Assembly: GCA_910583835.1 (NCBI GenBank)
Contig: CAJTYM010000049.1
Coordinates: 1 to 30,150 of the forward strand
Direction of reading: 5' to 3'
Source: an uncultured Lachnospiraceae bacterium
Lineage (GTDB): Bacteria > Bacillota > Clostridia > Lachnospirales > Lachnospiraceae
Length of the DNA: 30,150 nt
A program made the translations under genes and the position numbers. Shown piece after piece: positions 18,135 to 25,415 of the stretch. A model generated the notes under the pieces. The model ran no database searches. It saw only the letters and a program-made list of their open reading frames with translations, and was not told the DNA's origin. Each line of letters begins with the position of its first letter. Position 1 is the first letter of the stretch.

Positions 18135-19454
18135 ATGGACAGAGAGACAGATGTTGTAATTGTAGGTACCGGGGCTGCCGGGCTGTTTGGCGCATTGCAG
18201 CTGCCGGAAAGTACAAAGATAACCGTTATCACCAAGGATGCGGCCGAGAACAGTGATTCTTTTCTGGCTCAGGGAGGAATCTGTATGCTCAGGTCCGAGG
18301 AGGACTATGGCCCATACTATGAGGACACCATGAAGGCGGGGCATTATCGAAACAATCCGCAGTCCGTGGAGATGATGATCCGCAGTTCCAGACAGATTAT
18401 TGACCTGTTGATTGGTTATGGCGTGGAGTTCGAGCGGCAGGATGGGGAACTTGCATTTACCAGGGAAGGCGGGCACTCGCGCCCGAGGATTTTGTTCCAC
18501 GAGGACATCACCGGCAAAGAGATTACCGGCAAACTGTTAAATCAGGTGAGAAAGCGCAGCAATATCACAATCTATGAGCATACGGAGATGATAGACGTGC
18601 TCTGTCGGGATAACATCTGCCATGGGGTGGTGGTTGTGGACAGCCAGGGCAATGTGGAGCCATTGTATGCCGGATACACGGTGCTTGCCTGCGGCGGTAT
18701 CGGCGGCCTGTACCGTCATTCCACGAATTTTTCCCATCTGACCGGGGATGGCATAGCGATTGCGCTGCGCCACCAGATTGCGCTTAAGGACGTGAACTTC
18801 GTGCAGATCCATCCCACTACCCTCTATTCCAAGAAACCAGGCAGGAGTTTTCTGATTTCGGAATCGGTACGCGGGGAGGGGGCGCTGCTCTATAATGCCC
18901 GGATGGAACGTTTTGTGGATGAGCTTTTGCCGCGCGATGTGGTGACCCATGCCATTGAAGAGCAGATGGAGAAAGATGGCAGGCCCTATGTATGGCTGTC
19001 CATGGAGAAGATTGCCAGGGAAGATATTTTAGGGCATTTTCCCAATATTTATCAAAGATGTCTCGAAGAGGGCTATGATGTGACCAAGGAATGCATTCCG
19101 GTTGTGCCGGGGCAGCATTATTTCATGGGAGGAATCCAGTCAGATTTGGACGGAAGAACCTCCATGGAGCGGCTCTATGCCGTGGGAGAGACCAGCTGCA
19201 ACGGTGTCCACGGAGCCAACCGCCTTGCCAGCAACTCGCTGTTGGAGAGTTTGGTATTTGCCAGGAGGGCAGCATGGGATATCGCGGCTGCCGGCCAGCA
19301 AAAGCTGCCGGAGGAATGGGCAAGGTTTGAGCCAGGGAAGTATACGGACAGGAAAACAATGCAGCAGGAGAACAGAAAACTGGTGCTGCAGGAGATAGAA
19401 AGGATGAAAAAAGCATATGAACAACAACATAACCATGACGTTAAATGCGGATGA
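18135..19454 (+). CDS. nadB: L-aspartate oxidase NadB, short form
   Basis: NadB oxidises L-aspartate to iminoaspartate for quinolinate synthesis in NAD biosynthesis. AGGAGG precedes ATG 18135. The FAD dinucleotide motif is GTGAAG (11-16). Further signatures are SFLAQGGI, EGGHSRPRI (substrate-binding His/Arg region), FVQIHPTTL, RGEGALL and the HGANRLASNSLLE flavin-binding end. At 439 residues it is about 100 shorter than the E. coli enzyme, lacking most of the C-terminal helical domain of the fumarate-reductase family. The catalytic and FAD domains look intact, so activity is plausible. The 3' end overlaps nadC by 38 nt. No nadA (quinolinate synthase) lies beside it. Confidence 0.95.
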   Translation: MDRETDVVIVGTGAAGLFGALQLPESTKITVITKDAAENSDSFLAQGGICMLRSEEDYGPYYEDTMKAGHYRNNPQSVEMMIRSSRQIIDLLIGYGVEFERQDGELAFTREGGHSRPRILFHEDITGKEITGKLLNQVRKRSNITIYEHTEMIDVLCRDNICHGVVVVDSQGNVEPLYAGYTVLACGGIGGLYRHSTNFSHLTGDGIAIALRHQIALKDVNFVQIHPTTLYSKKPGRSFLISESVRGEGALLYNARMERFVDELLPRDVVTHAIEEQMEKDGRPYVWLSMEKIAREDILGHFPNIYQRCLEEGYDVTKECIPVVPGQHYFMGGIQSDLDGRTSMERLYAVGETSCNGVHGANRLASNSLLESLVFARRAAWDIAAAGQQKLPEEWARFEPGKYTDRKTMQQENRKLVLQEIERMKKAYEQQHNHDVKCG

Positions 19455-20274
19455 GCTGATTTTGGGCGCGCTGAAAGAGGACATTTCCAGTGAAGACGTG
19501 AGCACCAATGCCGTGATGCGGGAAGCGCAGAAAGGGGAAGCGCAGCTAATCTGTAAGCAGGACGGCGTGCTTGCCGGGCTCTTTGTATTTCGCAGGGTGT
19601 TTGAACTCCTGGATGCAGATATTGAGGTGAAGTTTTTGTATGAGGATGGGGATACAGTGAAGAATGGTGAGATTATCGGCACAGTCACCGGGGATATCCG
19701 GGCAATCCTCTCAGGCGAGCGCACAGCCCTCAATTACCTGCAGCGCATGAGCGGAATTGCAACCTATACCAATTCCATTGTCCGGCTTTTGGCGGGCAGC
19801 AAGGTCAAGCTTTTGGACACCAGGAAGACGACCCCCAATAACCGTATTTTTGAAAAATATGCCGTAAAGACTGGCGGCGGCTGCAATCACCGTTATAATC
19901 TCTCCGATGGCGTGCTGCTCAAAGACAACCATATCGGAGCGGCAGGAGGCGTGAAAGAGGCGGTTAAAATGGCGAAAGAGTACGCTCCCTTTGTACGCAA
20001 GATTGAGATTGAATGCGAGACAGTGGAGATGGTGCAGGATGCCGTGGAGGCGGGCGCAGACATTATCATGCTGGACAACATGAGCGTGGAGGAGATGCAA
20101 AAGGCGATTGCTTTCGTGGACGGCAGGGCGGAGATTGAGTGTTCCGGCAATGTGACAAAGGAGAACATAGAGCGTTACATTTCCCTGGGCGTAGATTATA
20201 TTTCCAGCGGCGCGCTGACGCACTCCGCGCCGATTATGGATATTTCCCTCAAGAATCTTCATGCATTGAATTGA
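19417..20274 (+). CDS. nadC: nicotinate-nucleotide diphosphorylase (carboxylating) NadC
   Basis: NadC converts quinolinate and PRPP to nicotinate mononucleotide, the step after NadA. The 285 residues are the usual length. Signatures are LNYLQRMSGIAT, the strongly conserved DTRKTTPNNR and GGGCNHRYNLSDGVLLKDNHI, and a terminal barrel region with DIIMLDNMS and ECSGNV. ATG 19417 lies inside the nadB reading frame, with an AAAGGA about 12 nt upstream; ATG 19435 is an alternative start without a ribosome binding site. The overlap suggests translational coupling with nadB. Confidence 0.96.
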   Translation: MNNNITMTLNADELILGALKEDISSEDVSTNAVMREAQKGEAQLICKQDGVLAGLFVFRRVFELLDADIEVKFLYEDGDTVKNGEIIGTVTGDIRAILSGERTALNYLQRMSGIATYTNSIVRLLAGSKVKLLDTRKTTPNNRIFEKYAVKTGGGCNHRYNLSDGVLLKDNHIGAAGGVKEAVKMAKEYAPFVRKIEIECETVEMVQDAVEAGADIIMLDNMSVEEMQKAIAFVDGRAEIECSGNVTKENIERYISLGVDYISSGALTHSAPIMDISLKNLHALN

Positions 20275-20286
20275 GGAGGAGAAGAT

Positions 20287-20757
20287 ATGGATATAGAAAA
20301 CAGCAAGTATGGAGAAATTGCGGAAGCCAATTTTCGCAAGGGTTATAACTGTTCTCAGGCTGTATTTCTTGCTTTTCGTGATTTATACGGCATGGACGAG
20401 AAAGCAGCAGCGCGTCTCAGCTCTTCTTTTGGCGGCGGCATGGGAAGGCTGAGGGAGGTCTGCGGGGCAGTCAGCGGAATGTTCATGACATTGGGGCTGC
20501 TCTATGGTTACGATACCCCAGGGGCGCAGCAGGAGAAAGCAGAACATTATAAGCGGGTTCAGGAACTTGCCAGGGCATACGAGGCGGAGAATGGTTCCAT
20601 TGTGTGCCGGGAACTGCTTGGGCTGACTGAGAAACGGCAGGATCCAACTCCGGAGAAGCGCACAGAGGGATATTATAAAAAACGTCCCTGTCCCAAACTG
20701 GTGCGCATGGCAGCGGCGATTATGGAACAGTATATCAAGGAACATCCGCCAACTTAA
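20287..20757 (+). CDS. C_GCAxxG_C_C family (putative redox) protein
   Basis: This protein of 156 residues has the cysteine pattern of the C_GCAxxG_C_C family: C22 in YNCSQAV, C59 in VCGAVSG, C107 in IVCREL and C135 in RPCPKLV. The central helix contains a Gly-rich SFGGGMGRL segment. The family is small, widespread in anaerobes and presumed to bind a metal or take part in redox chemistry; no reaction is established. GAGGAGGAG precedes ATG 20287, only 12 nt after nadC, so it is the last gene of the nadBC unit. A link to NAD synthesis, or to protecting the iron-sulfur enzyme NadA, would be speculation. Confidence 0.9.
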   Translation: MDIENSKYGEIAEANFRKGYNCSQAVFLAFRDLYGMDEKAAARLSSSFGGGMGRLREVCGAVSGMFMTLGLLYGYDTPGAQQEKAEHYKRVQELARAYEAENGSIVCRELLGLTEKRQDPTPEKRTEGYYKKRPCPKLVRMAAAIMEQYIKEHPPT

Positions 20758-20769
20758 TTATTATTCTAC

Positions 20770-20798
20770 TGTACCATAAAGCGTAAATCTGTTATAAT
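20770..20798 (+). promoter_or_regulatory. extended -10 promoter of the Fn3-repeat gene
   Basis: TGT followed by a perfect TATAAT (20793-20798) forms an extended -10. The -35 region (20770-20775, TGTACC) is weak, as is common for extended -10 promoters. It lies about 70 nt upstream of the chosen ATG. Confidence 0.5.
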
Positions 20799-20866
20799 AG
20801 AAACAATAGAGGCTGATATGGCGGTATTGGCTTGTGGATTTACATAATTTGGAGGTGGCAAGTATT

Positions 20867-23767
20867 ATGAAAAAATATGTCTCACTATGCTTAGCGGCAA
20901 TTCTCTTCTTTACCTCATTGGGGATTCAGACCGTATATGCCCAGGAGGCTTTGGGCGGCATTGGGCAGGAACCGGTTCAGGAGGCTGACGATTTAAGCAG
21001 GGAAGTGAATGAGAATCCTGGCGCAGATGAAGATGAAAAGAATCAAAAGATTACGGATGATAATGAAGACGATAATGGGAATTCCGGTGTTGATAATGGT
21101 GAGGACAGCGGAGAGAACGATGACAATGACGATAATGGCGACGATGACGATAATGGCGATGATGACGATAATGGCGACGATGACGACCCTGATTTAGGTA
21201 CAGAAGCGGCGGTGAGTAATTTTACGCTGGAATATAAACCCGCAGATGATACCATGATTCTCAGATACCAGGTAAATGCGGCTGCCACCGGCGTGGATAT
21301 TTTTGTGGATGACATTCCGGTAGAGATGGATTATTCCAAGGCATATTCATCTTATAGCCATGACCTTCCAGACGATGCGGAAGGCAAAACATATACTTTT
21401 CAGGTTAAGCCCTATGAACTTAGGATAATAGAGGGAAAAGTGGTCAAGCTTCCGGGAACGCCTTCGGAAAAGATAGCGTATGAGATACCGTATAAACAGG
21501 CTGTTTTTACGGATGTAGATGCGGACTATGATTTAGCCAAGAAATATCTGGCGATTGAATGGTTTGGAGATGGCATTGCCAGCGTGGATATTTATCTGGA
21601 CAATGCGGCAGAGCCAATTGTGGCCGGGGTACAGGGCAATTCCTATTCAATGAATATTGCCTGGGAGGCATTGAGCAACCATACTTACCGTCTGGTCCCC
21701 TATAATAAGATTGGGGAGCGGGGCGTGGAGAAAACGGCCAGTTTGGCAGTGGATGATTATACTGCCGTCATAGATTATCTGGATGTGGAATATGTCGAGA
21801 AGAGCAAACAGATTCAGATTAATTGGACAGGAACAAACGTTGAGTATGTGGATATTTATATGAATGATGAACTGTTGGCGGAAAGATATGACAAAGAGGA
21901 GTTCAGCCTCAAGTATGTACCCCAGGGGGGAGCGTCTTATCTTGTCTCGGTGTGCCCTTATAATGTAAATGGGCTGGAAGGGGACGAAGAGGAAGAGACT
22001 CTGGTAGAGGGAAGTTTTGAGGTAACAGAGATTGATAAGCTGAGAGAGGCCAGCAGTTACGGCAAAGACAGCGATAAGAATTACACAGGCTTCTCCAAGC
22101 CGGCCGTTGACATCCAGTGGACAGCAGAGGCTAATGCCTATTACGAGATTTACCGTGCGGTAAGTGACAGGAGGGGCGCTTATACCTGCATTGCCAGGTT
22201 AAGGACCGAAAAAGAAGGACCTTATACCTACACAGATACCAATGCCGGGATTGGCAGTAAATTTTATAAAATCAGGCGTGTGATAAGGGCAGATGATTAT
22301 ATAGAGCAGGAACTGGCAACGGCGTTGTCTGATTCCGAAGAGATTACCGTCAAGCTGCCGAAGCCGAAAGTAGACATTAAACTTACGCCGGAAGGCGCTG
22401 TCGTACTTACCATGGATGGAAAGAAAGAATTTGTCTCTGGGTATACGATCCTGCGCAAGAATAATAAAGGTTCCTATAAACAGATTGCCGAATTGACAGA
22501 CAATACATTTACCGACAGTAATACGGAATTTGGCAAGCGGTATTACTACCAGATAAAATCATTTTATTATGATACCAAGACGAAGAAGAAGCACTATAGC
22601 GCTGTGGCAAATGTGAAAGCAAGGAACACCGTGGGCAGTTTTGAGATGCAGGCGCAGCAGGCAGATGAACAGAAAGTGAAGCTCACCTGGGAAGCAGCTG
22701 CCAATGCACAAGGGTATGAGGTATATTATAAATCTGCCACACAGGGAGATTCCTATAAGCTGCTGAAAGTGACGAATAAACGGAAAGCTACTGTTGCGGT
22801 AAACGGAGGCAGCCGCTACTGCTTCATGGTGAAAGCCTATAAGGAGCTGAGCAATGAAAAGATTTATTTCTCCATCGCAGAGACAGAACTGAAAACAGGA
22901 TTTAAAGGCCCTGGCAATTTCAGGGTATCTAAGACTACTTTCAAGCGTGACGCAAAGAAGAACGTGATTGTCAGAAACGATAAGCTGGTCTGGGATAAAG
23001 TATATGGGGCGAAAGGCTATTACCTCGATGTGTACAAACCAGCCAAAAAGAAGTTTAAGGTCTTAAAGAAAATCAGGGGTGTGGACAATACAAGCTATGA
23101 GGTGTCCAACATCCTGACGCCAACGGATGGAACTGCTGTTTACCGTATCCGCGCCTACTCAGGCACAAGGAAAGCCACTGGTGAAAAGCTGGAGGTGAAG
23201 GTACAGCTTGCAAAGGTAACCGGGGTAAAGGTTAAAAGGGCGGGCAATTCTGCCAAAGTATCGTGGAAGCGGGCGCCATGGGCAGAAACATACCGTATCT
23301 ACCGTTCCAACGGAAGGAACCGTATTCTTGTGGGGACTACCAATAAACTAAGCTTTACGGATAAAGGAATCGGCGGAGGGGTGGCGTACACTTATTATGT
23401 ACAGGCGGTGAGCAATACGCTGAAATGTGAAGGGGAATACAGTGACCCGGCAGAATACAGGAAGAATGTTTCCCAAGTGGAGTATTTGAGCGCCACCCAC
23501 GAAAATGATCAGGATGTATACCTGGAATGGCTGTCGGATGATGGAACCAGTGGCCATATCATTTATTACCGCGAAGGCGAGAGCGGCGAGTATCGGGTAT
23601 TGGCGCGGGTGAAAGGGAGCCGCAGTTACTATACCCACAAAAATGTGCCGACAGGCGTGACCTGTTATTACAAGGTGTCGCGGTTGGAACGCAATGCCGG
23701 CGGTGTGGAAGCAGAGTCAAAAGCAAAGACGGTCAAAATTAAACTTAAGGGTTCAATGGCAAAATAA
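20867..23767 (+). CDS. secreted protein with acidic linker and about nine Fn3-like modules
   Basis: This surface or secreted protein has 966 residues. ATG 20867 is chosen because GGAGGTG lies 9-10 nt upstream and the product then starts with a classic signal peptide (MKKYVSLCLAAILFF..., cleavage near VYA at 24); an upstream in-frame GTG at 20834 lacks this context. Residues ~40-110 form a very acidic Asp/Asn/Gly linker with a repeated DDDNGD unit. The rest is a chain of about nine beta-sandwich modules, each with a Trp or hydrophobic core strand and a Tyr-rich return such as YEIYRA or YRIYRS, typical of fibronectin type III. Later modules are Lys-rich. There is no LPXTG, transmembrane anchor or catalytic motif. 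An adhesin, scaffold or wall-associated role is inference. It stands alone between its own promoter and a strong hairpin. Confidence 0.85.
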   Translation: MKKYVSLCLAAILFFTSLGIQTVYAQEALGGIGQEPVQEADDLSREVNENPGADEDEKNQKITDDNEDDNGNSGVDNGEDSGENDDNDDNGDDDDNGDDDDNGDDDDPDLGTEAAVSNFTLEYKPADDTMILRYQVNAAATGVDIFVDDIPVEMDYSKAYSSYSHDLPDDAEGKTYTFQVKPYELRIIEGKVVKLPGTPSEKIAYEIPYKQAVFTDVDADYDLAKKYLAIEWFGDGIASVDIYLDNAAEPIVAGVQGNSYSMNIAWEALSNHTYRLVPYNKIGERGVEKTASLAVDDYTAVIDYLDVEYVEKSKQIQINWTGTNVEYVDIYMNDELLAERYDKEEFSLKYVPQGGASYLVSVCPYNVNGLEGDEEEETLVEGSFEVTEIDKLREASSYGKDSDKNYTGFSKPAVDIQWTAEANAYYEIYRAVSDRRGAYTCIARLRTEKEGPYTYTDTNAGIGSKFYKIRRVIRADDYIEQELATALSDSEEITVKLPKPKVDIKLTPEGAVVLTMDGKKEFVSGYTILRKNNKGSYKQIAELTDNTFTDSNTEFGKRYYYQIKSFYYDTKTKKKHYSAVANVKARNTVGSFEMQAQQADEQKVKLTWEAAANAQGYEVYYKSATQGDSYKLLKVTNKRKATVAVNGGSRYCFMVKAYKELSNEKIYFSIAETELKTGFKGPGNFRVSKTTFKRDAKKNVIVRNDKLVWDKVYGAKGYYLDVYKPAKKKFKVLKKIRGVDNTSYEVSNILTPTDGTAVYRIRAYSGTRKATGEKLEVKVQLAKVTGVKVKRAGNSAKVSWKRAPWAETYRIYRSNGRNRILVGTTNKLSFTDKGIGGGVAYTYYVQAVSNTLKCEGEYSDPAEYRKNVSQVEYLSATHENDQDVYLEWLSDDGTSGHIIYYREGESGEYRVLARVKGSRSYYTHKNVPTGVTCYYKVSRLERNAGGVEAESKAKTVKIKLKGSMAK
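21125..21178 (+). repeat. 18-bp tandem repeat coding for DDDNGD
   Basis: Three consecutive 18-bp units (21125-21142, 21143-21160, 21161-21178) differ at only one or two bases and encode the calcium-like acidic hexapeptide (N/D)DDNGD. A partial fourth unit follows. In-frame copy-number change by slippage is possible. Confidence 0.85.
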
Positions 23768-23810
23768 TCAAACAGGAGGCTGGTCGATGGATGACCAGCC
23801 TCCTGTTTGA
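23768..23810. terminator. bidirectional terminator between the Fn3 gene and rpsT
   Basis: A perfect 18-bp stem (23768-23785 with 23793-23810) with a 7-nt loop lies between the convergent Fn3-repeat gene and rpsT. On the minus strand the stem is followed by TTATTTT, so it best serves rpsT; the plus-strand tail is less T-rich. Confidence 0.85.
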
Positions 23811-23827
23811 TGATGATTTATAAATAA

Positions 23828-24091
23828 TTAAGAAATACTGTTGACAGCTTTGCTCAGACGGGAAATCTTTCTTCCGGCGGTATTCTTATGATATACGCCT
23901 TTGGAAGCAGCCTTGCTGATTTTAGAAATCGCAGCGTTCAATGCAGCCTGAGCAGCTTCCTTATCGTTAGCAGCAACTGCAGCCTCTACTTTCTTAATTG
24001 AAGTCTTAACAGCAGATCTGATTGATTTGTTGCGGGCTGTTCTTTTCTCAGTTACTAAGATTCTCTTCTTAGCTGATTTAATGTTAGCCAA
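23828..24091 (-). CDS. rpsT: 30S ribosomal protein S20
   Basis: S20 binds 16S rRNA in 30S assembly. The start is taken as TTG at 24091-24089 (minus strand), giving 87 residues that begin MANIKSAKKRI, the universal S20 N terminus. A GGGAGG element lies 8 nt upstream, and the earlier in-frame GTG directly touches that element and cannot be used. The protein is Lys/Arg/Ala-rich and helical, as expected. A TTG start is notable because E. coli rpsT also uses UUG and is autoregulated through its translation start. It is monocistronic, divergent from gpr and convergent with the Fn3-repeat gene. Confidence 0.97.
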   Translation of the reverse strand: MANIKSAKKRILVTEKRTARNKSIRSAVKTSIKKVEAAVAANDKEAAQAALNAAISKISKAASKGVYHKNTAGRKISRLSKAVNSIS

Positions 24092-24223
24092 TCCGTACAC
24101 CTCCCATTCGAAAAATATGACTCACGGCAATCCCCAGGACTGATTTGCAAAAGGGCTGCGCTGTGTTCTACAGTTGTTTCATTAAAGCCGGACACGGACG
24201 TTCTAATGTAAACATACTCATAT

Positions 24224-24252
24224 AGTTTAGTCCCAATTTTTCTATCTGTCAA
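24224..24252 (-). promoter_or_regulatory. rpsT promoter
   Basis: On the minus strand TTGACA (24252-24247) is a perfect -35, followed by a 17-nt spacer and TAAACT (24229-24224). Transcription would start near 24217, leaving a leader of about 125 nt before the TTG start of rpsT. Confidence 0.7.
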
Positions 24253-24308
24253 TACATATTCTTCTTTTTTTTGCAAAAAATGTTACTATTCATAGCTTCA
24301 TGGGTGTG

Positions 24309-24340
24309 GCATAGCTGTGAAGAGATTTAAAATCACAATA
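24309..24340 (+). promoter_or_regulatory. possible forespore (sigma F/G) promoter of gpr
   Basis: GCATA (24309-24313) fits the GYATA-type -35 of forespore sigma factors. CACAATA (24334-24340) fits most of their -10, but the gap is one to two bases longer than the Bacillus consensus as I remember it. Position and the known forespore control of gpr in Bacillus support it; spacing weakens it. Confidence 0.25.
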
Positions 24341-24365
24341 GACATTTTTATTGGAGGGACAGAGA

Positions 24366-25316
24366 ATGGGTCAGTTTCAGGTGCGTACCGATCTGGCATT
24401 AGAAACCAGAGAAAAATTTGAAGAGGATAACGTGGAGATTAAAGGTGTGAGGGTGGAAGAAGAGCACCGGAGGAAAAACGAGATTAAGATTACGACCATG
24501 GTAATTGAGACGGAAAATGGAGCCAAGGCGATGGGCAAACCCAAAGGAACGTATATTACCTTGGAGGCTGCCAATATGGACTGCCAGGATGAGGATTACC
24601 ACCGGGAAATTTCGGTTGAGCTGGCGCGGCTGATAAAGAGGCTGCTGCCAAAGAAAAAATCGCCGCTTTCGGTGTTGGTGGCGGGTCTTGGGAACCGGGA
24701 AGTGACGCCGGATGCGTTGGGTCCCAGGGTTGTGGACAATATCATGATTACGCGCCATGTGCTGAAAGAATTTGGCAAATATGCATTTGGCGAGGAGGAG
24801 GTAAACGCTGTAAGCGGCATTGTGCCCGGCGTGATGGCGCAGACCGGCATGGAAAGCCAGGAGATTGTCAGGGGGGCTATCGAGGAGACGAGACCGGACG
24901 TGATGATTGCCATCGATGCGCTGGCAGCGCGCAGCACAAGGAGGCTGAGCAGGACCATACAGATTACGGACACGGGGATAAATCCCGGCTCCGGCGTGGG
25001 AAACCACCGGCATGGCCTATCCGAGGAAACGCTGGGAATCCCGGTGATTGCCATAGGCGTACCCACAGTGGTGGATGCGGCAACGATTGTCGGCGATACC
25101 ATGCAGACGCTGATCCAGGCGATGGAAGAGCACAGCCATTTCCACACCTTGAGCGCTGGGCTCAATGCGCTGAATGACATGGAGAAATACGAGCTGATCC
25201 GGGAACTTCTTTCCCCGCAGCTGAATACCATGTTCGTTACACCCAAAGATATTGATGAATCCATCAAACGCCTGAGCTATACCTTGTCAGAAGGATTGAA
25301 CATTGCCTTTGCATAA
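24366..25316 (+). CDS. gpr: germination protease GPR
   Basis: GPR is the spore endopeptidase that degrades small acid-soluble proteins at germination, freeing DNA and amino acids. ATG 24366 follows TTGGAGGG at 8 nt; the TTG at 24351 lies inside that ribosome binding site and is rejected. The 316 residues start GQFQVRTDLALETRE, the propeptide-type N terminus from which the zymogen is processed. The family motifs AGLGNREVTPDALGP (D116) and AIDALAARS (D184) carry the two aspartates thought to be catalytic in the Bacillus enzyme. GINPGSGVGNHR is also conserved. It is divergent from rpsT and upstream of spoIIP, the conserved order in spore-forming Firmicutes. Confidence 0.97.
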   Translation: MGQFQVRTDLALETREKFEEDNVEIKGVRVEEEHRRKNEIKITTMVIETENGAKAMGKPKGTYITLEAANMDCQDEDYHREISVELARLIKRLLPKKKSPLSVLVAGLGNREVTPDALGPRVVDNIMITRHVLKEFGKYAFGEEEVNAVSGIVPGVMAQTGMESQEIVRGAIEETRPDVMIAIDALAARSTRRLSRTIQITDTGINPGSGVGNHRHGLSEETLGIPVIAIGVPTVVDAATIVGDTMQTLIQAMEEHSHFHTLSAGLNALNDMEKYELIRELLSPQLNTMFVTPKDIDESIKRLSYTLSEGLNIAFA

Positions 25317-25339
25317 AATATTTTGTACAGGCATATATT
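25311..25339 (+). promoter_or_regulatory. sigma E-like promoter of spoIIP
   Basis: GCATAAA (25311-25317) and CATATATT (25332-25339), separated by 14 nt, closely fit the mother-cell sigma E pattern (-35 KMATATT, 14-15 nt, -10 CATACAAT-like). They overlap the gpr stop. The start site would be near 25346, which rules out the ATG at 25350 as the spoIIP start. Confidence 0.5.
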
Positions 25340-25415
25340 TAAGTGTTACATGGTTTTGAGAAGACGGATGGCCGCCTGGCAAGGTAAGGCGCATCTGCAT
25401 GGCAGGATTACTGAA

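Noticed and set aside
21125..21178. CRISPR-like short repeats
   Set aside because: The repeats are directly adjacent without spacers, in frame and inside a coding sequence; they encode an acidic linker.
24055..24276. Minus-strand 73-codon frame upstream of rpsT
   Set aside because: It runs through the rpsT ribosome binding site and promoter in a different frame and shows no protein-like features.
25332..25339. AAATATT (25316-25322) as the sigma E -35 box
   Set aside because: It is only 9 nt from the -10; GCATAAA at 14 nt spacing is the consistent partner.
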